NCBI GenBank assembly: GCA_012032975.1
Contig: JAAUPU010000184.1
Coordinates: forward strand, 1-6,433
Reading direction: 5' to 3'
Origin: Caldilineaceae bacterium
GTDB lineage: Bacteria > Chloroflexota > Anaerolineae > Caldilineales > Caldilineaceae
DNA length: 6,433 bases
Position 1 is the first letter of the stretch, and every line of letters starts with the position of its first letter. Below the pieces are notes generated by a model, which made no database searches, was not told the DNA's origin, and worked only from the letters and a program-made list of their open reading frames with translations. Position numbers and translations under genes: made by a program. This document shows positions 1-5,770 of the stretch, piece by piece.

Positions 1-2
1 TG

Positions 3-706
3 CGCGGGCCGATGCTCAGCAACCTGACCATGTGGGACACCGGCAGCGATGGTTCCTATGCGGGCAACTATGCCATGAAGCTGGCGACGCGGCCCGCGCC
101 GGTTCGCTGGCCGTGGCCATCAAGCGCATTACCTTTCGTCACCTGGGTCCGATCCGATTGGAAGCGTTCTTCACCTTCAAGCCAGAGGCGAGCGAGCTTC
201 GCCTTTCCGAGACCGATGTGCGGACCGTTGGCGTGCTCTTCGATCTCCAAGATGTGGACCGCAAGTCCAACCCGGAGCGGTTGATGCCCCACATTCGCTA
301 CTTGAACGCGCTGGATGGCAAGGCAACCAGCCGCTGGCAATTCAAACGCCACCGCGCGCCGCTGCGCGACATCGGCGGCACCGGCAAGACCCGTTCCCAC
401 TTCCACTTCGCCAACGAAGCATGGGAGGATATTCCCGACGGCGACCAGATCCTCTGCTACAACGAGATCGCGACCAAGCAGAACTGGACATATCTACGTC
501 TGGACTTCGACTTGGCCGATATGTCCTACCTGGGCCTGCAATGCAACGACCGCCGTTTCGACCTCTCGACATTGGAGCCGATGCATATGCCCGCGATGGC
601 CAACCTCTGGTGTATGCTCAACACCGTCTTCTTCGTGGAGACCGACTGCGACAAACGGGCCTTTCTCTATGTAGATTCCATCCTGCTATCCGGCGAAGGG
701 GAGTGA
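3..706 (+). CDS. Uncharacterised probable beta-sandwich protein, 5'-partial, with one apparent frameshift
   Basis: The 5' end lies outside the window. Reading starts in the frame of position 3 (RGPMLSNLTMWDTGSDGSYAGNYAMKLATR) and must move to the frame of position 2 near base 99, where it continues as GSLAVAIKRITFRH to the TGA at 704-706. The joined product is about 234 visible residues with no internal stop. The 'DGSYAGNYAMKLATR' stretch followed by alternating hydrophobic strands (AVAIKRITF, RLEAFFTF, VGVLFDLQD, TYLRLDFDL, RAFLYVDSILL) resembles a jelly-roll or carbohydrate-binding-like beta-sandwich. From memory it resembles a family of unknown function (possibly DUF6772), which I cannot verify. 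No catalytic motif or signal peptide is visible, though the N-terminus is missing. It ends 3 nt before the Ldh_2 start, so the two genes are probably co-transcribed and may share a pathway. That the coding region is real is fairly certain; its function is unknown. Confidence 0.75.
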   Translation, partial: RADAQQPDHVGHRQRWFLCGQLCHEAGDAARAGSLAVAIKRITFRHLGPIRLEAFFTFKPEASELRLSETDVRTVGVLFDLQDVDRKSNPERLMPHIRYLNALDGKATSRWQFKRHRAPLRDIGGTGKTRSHFHFANEAWEDIPDGDQILCYNEIATKQNWTYLRLDFDLADMSYLGLQCNDRRFDLSTLEPMHMPAMANLWCMLNTVFFVETDCDKRAFLYVDSILLSGEGE

Positions 707-709
707 ACG

Positions 710-1798
710 ATGGCCGATGCACCAACCATCCAGGCCGATTTACTGCGCGACTTCATGAGGGCCGTTTTCGAGCGGCAGGGCGTTGCGCCCGATGCCGCAG
801 CCGATGCCGCCGAGGTGCTGCTCTGGGCCAGCCTGCGCGGGGTGGACACCCACGGCGTGCGCAATCTCTTGCCGCTCTACACCAAGCTGATCGGACAGCA
901 AGTCATCGATCCCGCGGCCGCGCCGGAGATTGAGTACGAGACGCCCTTCTCTGCACGCGCGAATGGCAATTGCGGGCTGGGACTCTCGGCCTCCTGCTGG
1001 GCCATGCGGCTGGCCATTGCCAAGGCCAAAGTGTGCGGCACGGGCATGGTGACCATGCGCAACTCCTACCACTTTGGCGCGGCTGGCTACTATCCCTGGC
1101 TGGCGCTGGAGCACGACATGATCGGCCTTTCCATGACCGCGCGTTTCTACGCACGCGGCGCGGAATTGGGCGTGTTGCCCACCTTTGGCGCCAAACCCAT
1201 GTTCTCGACCAACCCCATCGCGGTCAGCTTTCCCACCCAGGAAGAAGCGCCCTATCTGTTGGACATGGCCACATCGATCACGCCCTACAACCGCATCGCC
1301 AAGCTGCGCGACGCCGGCGAGTCGATCCCCTTGGGCTGGGGGTTGGATGGCGAGGGTCGGCCCTCGACCGACCCGTCGGTCATCAAACAGTTGTTGCCGC
1401 TGGGTGGCACCCATGAACTTGGTGGTCACAAAGGCTATGGCTTGTCGATGATGACCGAGGTACTCTGCGCCGTGCTGTCGGGCGGCTGGGCGGCCATCCA
1501 GGATGAGGACGAGACGTCCTTTGACGGTCACCGCCAGTTCAACGATGGCCACTTTTTCGCGGCGATTCGCATCGATGCGTTCCGTCCGGTCGACGAATTC
1601 AAGCGGGGCATGGACGCTATGATCCGCGCCCTGCACGCCGCGCCAAAAGAACCCGGTCAGCCGCGCATCTACGTCGCGGGCGAGATCGAGCATGAAACCG
1701 AACAGACGCGGCGTCGGGACGGCATTCCATTGAGCAGCACGGTGGTCAACGATCTGCGCGAGCTGGCCGCTCGCTTTGACGTCGAGCCGGTTGTCTAG
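710..1798 (+). CDS. Malate/L-lactate dehydrogenase-family (Ldh_2) NAD(P)-dependent oxidoreductase
   Basis: This 362-residue protein has the full length usual for the Ldh_2 family (YlbC/YiaK/ComC type). The family uses NAD(P)H to interconvert 2-oxo acids and 2-hydroxy acids, or reduces cyclic imines; it is unrelated to classical Rossmann-fold lactate dehydrogenase and acts in the cytoplasm. Visible hallmarks are GVDTHGV (residues 44-50, with H48 matching the catalytic His44 of E. coli YiaK), TMRNSYHFGAAGYY (115-128), FSTNPIAVSFP (165-175), LLDMATS (183-189) and GGHKGYGLSMMTEVL (from 238). The usual 'SVVARGKI' segment is here SITPYNRI (189-196), which may reflect a different substrate or cofactor preference. 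The ATG is preceded by AAGGGGAG at 696-703 with a 6-nt spacer; that site abuts the upstream stop codon, suggesting translational coupling. The reading frame is intact. The family assignment is secure. The substrate (malate, lactate, diketogulonate, sulfolactate, ureidoglycolate and others are known in the family) cannot be told. Confidence 0.95.
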   Translation: MADAPTIQADLLRDFMRAVFERQGVAPDAAADAAEVLLWASLRGVDTHGVRNLLPLYTKLIGQQVIDPAAAPEIEYETPFSARANGNCGLGLSASCWAMRLAIAKAKVCGTGMVTMRNSYHFGAAGYYPWLALEHDMIGLSMTARFYARGAELGVLPTFGAKPMFSTNPIAVSFPTQEEAPYLLDMATSITPYNRIAKLRDAGESIPLGWGLDGEGRPSTDPSVIKQLLPLGGTHELGGHKGYGLSMMTEVLCAVLSGGWAAIQDEDETSFDGHRQFNDGHFFAAIRIDAFRPVDEFKRGMDAMIRALHAAPKEPGQPRIYVAGEIEHETEQTRRRDGIPLSSTVVNDLRELAARFDVEPVV

Positions 1799-1835
1799 CC
1801 ATTCGACACAACGACTTCAGGCGAATCCAAAATAA

Positions 1836-1911
1836 CTATCCACCAAGCGCGCCAAGGAACACCGCAATATAGGCTGTTTCTTCGTGAAACTTCGTGAGAC
1901 TTGGTGGATAG
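1836..1911. repeat. Palindromic intergenic repeat element with 10-bp internal periodicity
   Basis: CTATCCACCAAG at 1836-1847 is the exact reverse complement of CTTGGTGGATAG at 1900-1911, a perfect 12-bp inverted repeat around a 52-nt centre. The right half is three imperfect 10-bp units: CTTCGTGAAA (1880-1889), CTTCGTGAGA (1890-1899) and CTTGGTGGAT (1900-1909). The left half shows related units, CCACCAAGCG (1840-1849) and CGCCAAGGAA (1850-1859). Its base composition is less GC-rich than the flanking genes and no convincing ORF covers it. It resembles the 'CACCAAG...CTTCGTG' type of dispersed intergenic repeat that I recall from many environmental genomes; that resemblance is from memory. A T-rich stretch (ATATTTT, 1912-1918) follows the right arm, so a terminator role after the Ldh_2 gene is possible, although the centre is long. 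Confidence 0.7.
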
Positions 1912-1968
1912 ATATTTTCCGGCAATGGCCTCAGCCTCATCTTGACCAACAGACCATTCACCCGAAAG

Positions 1969-3065
1969 ATGACCACACCCTTGAGTTATCACCCATTTCG
2001 TCGCAGCCACGCACTCCTTGTAATTTGCCTGACCTCTTTCTTGCTGAGCGCTTGCTCCCTGGTGCTTACGCCGCCTGCGGCCACCGTTCCCGTCGCGGCC
2101 AGCCTCACGGCGTCGCCAGCATCGCCAATCGCCGAGGCATTGGTCAGAGAGCTTGCGTTGGCCGGGCCGATCACCGCGCGGACCGCGGAATTATCCGGTC
2201 TGGCATGGTATGGCGATCATCTCATCTTGCTGCCCCAATACCCCGACTTCAGCGGCGAGGAGGGCGATGGCTTCCTGTATGCCATCCCCAAGCAGGCGAT
2301 CCGAGCCGTGTTGCATGGGGAGAGCAGCGCACCCATCGAGCCACAGCGAATCCCGTTGCGCGCACCCGGTCTGCGCGCCATTCCTGGCTACGATGGCCTG
2401 GAGGCAATTGGCAATTCGACGGGGACAAAGTTTACGTGAGCATGGAAGTCGGCGGACCGAGCTACATCGGTGCGTATCTGCTGGCCGGGGAAATCGCGCC
2501 TGATCTCTCCAGCGTCACGTTGGCAACGGACCGATACGCACAGATCGACAGCCCGACCCTGATTCGCAACCTCTCAGAAGAAGCCATCGTTGCGACCCCA
2601 AGAGGCATTCTGACCTTCTACGAAGCCAATGGTCGCGCCCTCCGTCCGACGCCAGCAGCCCATCTCATCACCCCCACTCTGGCAGAAAGCGCGTTGTCGC
2701 CATTTCCAAGCCTGGAATATCGGGTGACCGATGCGACTGAGCTTGACGCGGCGGGTCGCTTCTGGGTGATCAACTACTTCTTTCCCGGCGATGTCCACCT
2801 TCGTCCCGAGGCCGATCCATTGGCCAACCAGTTTGGCAAGGGGCCGACCCACGCAAGCTATCAACATGTGGAGCGCCTTGTCGAAATGGAGATCACGGAA
2901 AGCGGCATTGTGTTCACAGAGCGCGCGCCTATTCAGTTTGCATTATCGCTGGAGCCGCGCAATTGGGAAGGGGTGGTGCGGTTGGACGACGAGGGATTTC
3001 TGATTGTCACCGATTCCTTTCCCCAGACCATGCTCGCCTTTGTAACTGGCCATACGCTCGATTGA
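1969..3065 (+). CDS. Predicted lipoprotein with phytase-esterase-like/beta-propeller domain, one apparent frameshift
   Basis: The ATG at 1969 opens a type II signal peptide: RR at residues 11-12, a hydrophobic stretch (ALLVICLTSFLL) and lipobox LSAC with the lipidated Cys at residue 29. The product is therefore probably exported and membrane-anchored. The first frame runs to about 2409 (ELSGLAWYGDHLILLPQYP, then GLEAI at residues 143-147). A one-base loss (or two-base gain) in 2410-2414 moves it to the frame FDGDKVYVSMEV, which ends at TGA 3063-3065. With one base restored the protein is 365 residues. Later motifs include DATELDAAGRFWVINYFFPGD (from residue 255) and NWEGVVRLDDEGFLIVTD (from 332). 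These spaced repeats of 'G-L-hydrophobic' and 'EG-hydrophobic-D-G-hydrophobic-TD' type resemble the 'esterase-like activity of phytase' or SMP-30 beta-propeller groups. The fold is inferred and the activity unknown. An in-frame TTG at 1942 is a less likely start. No strong ribosome-binding site was seen; GAAAG directly abuts the ATG. Confidence 0.72.
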
Positions 3066-3129
3066 TCCAAGCCAAATTGGCGACAGATCTGCCGCTTGCC
3101 ACAAACAAGGTTGGCCTAATTTACGCACC

Positions 3130-3158
3130 TTGACAAGTGGCGGTGGCTCATCTACCAT
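3130..3158 (+). promoter_or_regulatory. Sigma70-type promoter for the DinB gene
   Basis: A perfect -35 box TTGACA (3130-3135) is followed after exactly 17 bp by TACCAT (3153-3158), which matches the -10 consensus at four of six positions including T1, A2 and T6. Transcription would begin near 3165, leaving a leader of about 67 nt before the ATG at 3232. The site lies in the 166-nt gap after the lipoprotein gene, so the DinB gene probably forms its own unit. This is sequence matching only. Confidence 0.6.
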
Positions 3159-3217
3159 GCTTTGCAGAAGCAAATTTCAGCGCATCAAACAGAGTTTACC
3201 CATCACCCCTATTGTCA

Positions 3218-3224
3218 GAAAGGA
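3218..3224 (+). promoter_or_regulatory. Ribosome binding site of the DinB gene
   Basis: GAAAGGA lies 7 nt before the ATG at 3232. It decides the start: the frame stays open upstream to a TTG at 3130, but that TTG is part of the -35 box and has no Shine-Dalgarno sequence. Confidence 0.7.
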
Positions 3225-3231
3225 CAGACGC

Positions 3232-3741
3232 ATGGCCAACGCAATCAGCATTCTTCGCGCCCAATACAAGCAATCTGCCGAATGGTTCGAGGGCACCATG
3301 GCAGGACTGGACGTCGAAACGGCCCACTATCAGCCCGGTGGTCTCGTCGCCCCGATTTCGGCGCAGGCTGCCCACATGGTAAGCGGACTGGACTTTTTGA
3401 TCCTGGGTACGATAGCCGGCCGAGCACCGCTGATGATGAGTTCCCACGCCGAAACATCGGGCATCAGCGAGCCGCCGCCGCGCGGCGAGTGGCTGGAATG
3501 GGCACAGCGTCTCGAAGTTGACCTGTCGGCGCTGCATGAGTATTCCAAAGCGGTCTTTGCCGCGGTGGATGACTATCTTGCATCGCTCTCGGACGATGAT
3601 CTGGATCGTGATGTAGAATCAGACTTCGGCACCTTCACGGTTGCATGGTGGCTGAATACGATGCTGCTCAACAACTACTCGCACACAGGCGAGATCGCGG
3701 CAATCAAAGGATTTCAGGGCCTCAAAGGCTACCCTGTGTAA
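3232..3741 (+). CDS. DinB-superfamily four-helix-bundle protein
   Basis: This 169-residue protein has the length and helical pattern of the DinB/YfiT-like superfamily. These are cytoplasmic four-helix bundles that often bind a divalent metal through three histidines and include thiol-dependent transferases as well as many uncharacterised stress-linked proteins. The match rests on the N-terminal helix (ISILRAQYKQSAEWFEGTMAGL), the AAHMVSGLDF motif with H48 at the usual first metal-ligand position, and the C-terminal NNYSHTGEIAAIKG segment with H151 in the 'H-(R/T)-G-(Q/E)' position. The His expected four residues earlier appears to be N147, so the metal site may be altered. A closing FQGLKGYP tail is present. 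Upstream are a clear promoter and GAAAGGA ribosome site; a strong intrinsic terminator lies about 60 nt downstream, so the gene is probably monocistronic. The reading frame is intact. No specific reaction can be assigned. Confidence 0.85.
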   Translation: MANAISILRAQYKQSAEWFEGTMAGLDVETAHYQPGGLVAPISAQAAHMVSGLDFLILGTIAGRAPLMMSSHAETSGISEPPPRGEWLEWAQRLEVDLSALHEYSKAVFAAVDDYLASLSDDDLDRDVESDFGTFTVAWWLNTMLLNNYSHTGEIAAIKGFQGLKGYPV

Positions 3742-3801
3742 ACCGGCCGCGCCGATCCTCTTACCCGAAAATCTTGCAGTCACAATCAACGATGTTTTCC
3801 A

Positions 3802-3836
3802 AAGCGGCGAGTAAACTCGCCGCTTCCCCTCTTTTT
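3802..3836 (+). terminator. Intrinsic terminator after the DinB gene
   Basis: AAGCGGCGAG (3802-3811) pairs perfectly with CTCGCCGCTT (3816-3825) around a TAAA tetraloop, giving a 10-bp GC-rich stem. It is followed by CCCCTC and a run of five T (3832-3836). The T-run starts six bases after the stem, slightly further than ideal. It lies 60 nt beyond the DinB stop and just ahead of the ribosome-binding site of the next gene, so any promoter for that gene would lie within or before the hairpin, or some transcripts read through. Confidence 0.75.
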
Positions 3837-3848
3837 GACGCGGACTCC

Positions 3849-3857
3849 AAGGAAAGG
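3849..3857 (+). promoter_or_regulatory. Ribosome binding site of the large toroid-protein gene
   Basis: AAGGAAAGG lies 7 nt before the ATG at 3865. It supports 3865 as the true start, although the frame opened there meets a TGA at 3946 because of an apparent one-base deletion. A start inside the longer open frame (for example the ATG at 3945) has no such site. Confidence 0.7.
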
Positions 3858-3864
3858 ATTCACC

Positions 3865-5683
3865 ATGCCCCAGCCCGTTTTGACCGCCTCCACCGCCGCC
3901 CACATCCCCGACTGGGCCTTGCGGCAGCGCCATCTGATGACGCGATGAACGAGGCTGCACCCCTCTACCAGGAGCGCTACACCCGCGCCGACGGCAGCTT
4001 TGTCTGGCGCGAGGAGTGGCCGGGGATGGATGGCTCCGATGACGGCTATGAGAGCTACCACAACTGGCCGCTCTTCTATGCGTTGGGCGGCAGTGCGGAT
4101 TTGCATACCCGCAGTCGCCACCTTTGGGAAGCCGTCACGAAGCAGTTCACCGCGTACGGTCAGGTTTATCGCGAGTACGACGCGTTCTACGACTGGATGC
4201 ACCACGGCGAATCGTCGATCTATTTCTACTACTTTGGCCTGGCCGACCCAACCTGGGAGCCGGACCGGGCGCGCGCGTTGCGCTTCGCCGCCATGTACAC
4301 CGGCGATGACCCCACTGCCCAGAACTGGGACGCGGAGAAACGCATGATCCGCTCGCCCATCAACGGCAGCCGCGGGCCTCGCTTCGTCAACGAATGGGAC
4401 GACTGGTCAACCCACCGCTGGGTGATGGCCGAATACCCAGCGCCCTACGATGATCTTGATGTGCCGATGGAAGAATTGACCTGGTACGGGGAGATGGTGC
4501 GCAAGGCTGACTGGAATCAGGATGAAGTCTACGCCGTGATCCTTGAGGCGCTCAACCAGCGGACCATGCGCTGCGACGTGCCGCTCAACCTGACCTCGAC
4601 CAGCCTGATCAGCAACGCATTTTTGTACACCGGTGAGGAGCGCTACCGGCGCTGGGTGGTCGATTATCTCGAAGCGTGGGCGGATCGCATCGCGGCCAAC
4701 GATGGTCTTTGCCCGGACAATGTGGGACCCAACGGCGTCATCGGCGAGACCATGGGCGGCAAGTGGTGGGGTGGTTATTATGGTTGGCGCTGGCCCCACG
4801 GCTTCATGACGATCATCGAGCCGCTGACCATCGCGGCCATGAACGCCGTGTTACTCACCGGCGACATGGGCTATCTCGACATTCCGCGCGGCCAACTCGA
4901 CCGGCTGTTGGAGCTGGGGCGCGAACAGGATGGGCAACTGCTGGTGCCCTATCGTCACACCGATGCAGGCTGGACCTCCTATCGACCCATGCAGCCCCAC
5001 CACGCATCGCAGATCTGGTACATGTCCCAAGATCCGCGCGACCGCCAGCGGCTCGACAACATCCCCGAAACCCAGACTCGTTGGCTGGAAGTGCGCCCCG
5101 GTCGCGGCAAAGGTGATGACCAGCACTTTGGACCCTGGTTCTGCTATCTGGACAATCGCAACCCCGACTATCCGCGCCGCATCCTGGAAGAGCAGTATGC
5201 CGAGGTGCTGCGCCGCATGGACAAGATACGCAACGACCACGGCGACCCGGAGACATGGGACGTCCATCACTGGCAGAACGTCAACCCAATCCACACCGAA
5301 GGGCTGATCCAGCTCACCTGTGGCGGGCCACAGATCGTCTACCACGGCGGGCTGCTGCATGTGCGGCTGCGCTATTTCGACGCGGACGAGCGGCGCCCCG
5401 GCCTGCCGCGGATGTGGGCGCGCTGGTCAGTTCGCTGGATGCCGACAGCACGACGGTCGAACTGGTCAACACCAGCCCGCTGCACACGCGACGGCTGATC
5501 GTGCAGGCTGGCGCGTTTGGTGAGCATGAATTCACCAGCGCCGAGCCATTGGATTCAGAAAATGGATCGGCAACGATCGGCAACCGTCATTTGACGGTCG
5601 AACTACCCGCCGGACGGTCGCTGCGTCTGCGTTTGGGCATGAAACGCTATTGCCACACACCCAGCTACGGCCAGCCGGTCTGA
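3865..5683 (+). CDS. Uncharacterised protein, probable alpha/alpha-toroid carbohydrate-active protein; two apparent frameshifts
   Basis: Restoring one base near 3943 and one near 5406 gives a continuous 606-residue product from ATG 3865 to TGA 5683. The N-terminus reads MPQPVLTASTAAHIPDW...LMTR, then continues in the second frame as MNEAAPLYQERYTR. The body is rich in aromatic and acidic residues: YHNWPLFYALGG, DAFYDWMHHGES (D110, H113, H114, E116), GGKWWGGYYGWRWPHGF (298-314) and LTCGGPQIVYHGG (484-496), with helix-like intervals between. This is typical of (alpha/alpha)-toroid glycoside hydrolases and polysaccharide lyases. After the second shift (residue 516 on) a beta-rich tail (TTVELVNTSPLHTRRLIVQAG, HLTVELPAGRSLRLRL) resembles the small C-terminal sandwich found on such enzymes. 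There is no signal peptide, so it is probably cytoplasmic. I do not recognise a named family; the fold and sugar role are inferred. D110, H113, H114 and E116 are candidate active-site residues. Confidence 0.72.
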
Positions 5684-5710
5684 TCGGCGCGTCTCGCGGC
5701 GCAACCGGTG

Positions 5711-5719
5711 TGATAAAAT
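5711..5719 (+). promoter_or_regulatory. Extended -10 promoter element upstream of the Uma2-family gene
   Basis: TGATAAAAT fits the extended -10 form TGnTATAAT, with TG at 5711-5712 and TAAAAT at 5714-5719. No good -35 box lies 17-18 bp upstream (GTCTCG at 5691), which extended -10 promoters can tolerate. Transcription would start near 5726, about 45 nt before the ATG at 5771. It lies 27 nt after the stop of the previous gene, so the Uma2-family gene need not be co-transcribed with it. Confidence 0.5.
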
Positions 5720-5760
5720 GGCAGCACACCGTCGCGCCCGCGAACGTCTGGTCCTGGTTT

Positions 5761-5765
5761 GGAGG
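5761..5765 (+). promoter_or_regulatory. Ribosome binding site of the Uma2-family gene
   Basis: GGAGG lies 5 nt before the ATG at 5771, the strongest Shine-Dalgarno sequence in the window. It favours 5771 over the ATG at 5718, which opens the same frame as the conserved WYRIPDL segment but lies inside the -10 element and has no ribosome site. Confidence 0.75.
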
Positions 5766-5770
5766 CTAGG

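Noticed and set aside
740..1693. Long open frame on the minus strand opposite the Ldh_2 gene (317 codons)
   Set aside because: It is antisense to a gene with clear family motifs, and its translation is His/Arg/Gly-rich and motif-free, as expected for the complement of high-GC coding DNA.
1942..1968. TTG at 1942 as the lipoprotein start
   Set aside because: No ribosome site precedes it. The ATG at 1969 gives a signal peptide of normal length, although 1942 cannot be fully excluded.
1795..2010. Small minus-strand open frame across the palindromic repeat
   Set aside because: It overlaps the end of the Ldh_2 gene and the lipoprotein signal peptide, has no ribosome site, and its translation is largely the repeat itself.
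1884..2411. Upstream extension of the frame that encodes the second half of the lipoprotein
   Set aside because: Its translation here is Arg/Pro/His-rich shadow sequence, while the other frame carries a good signal peptide and lipobox.
3071..3120. Possible terminator after the lipoprotein gene (GCCA/TGGC and CTTG/CAAG pairings)
   Set aside because: The stems are only four base pairs and no T-run follows.
3645..3944. Start at 3645 for the large toroid gene
   Set aside because: It lies inside the DinB gene and runs through the intrinsic terminator. The ATG at 3865 has a strong ribosome site and a sensible N-terminus.
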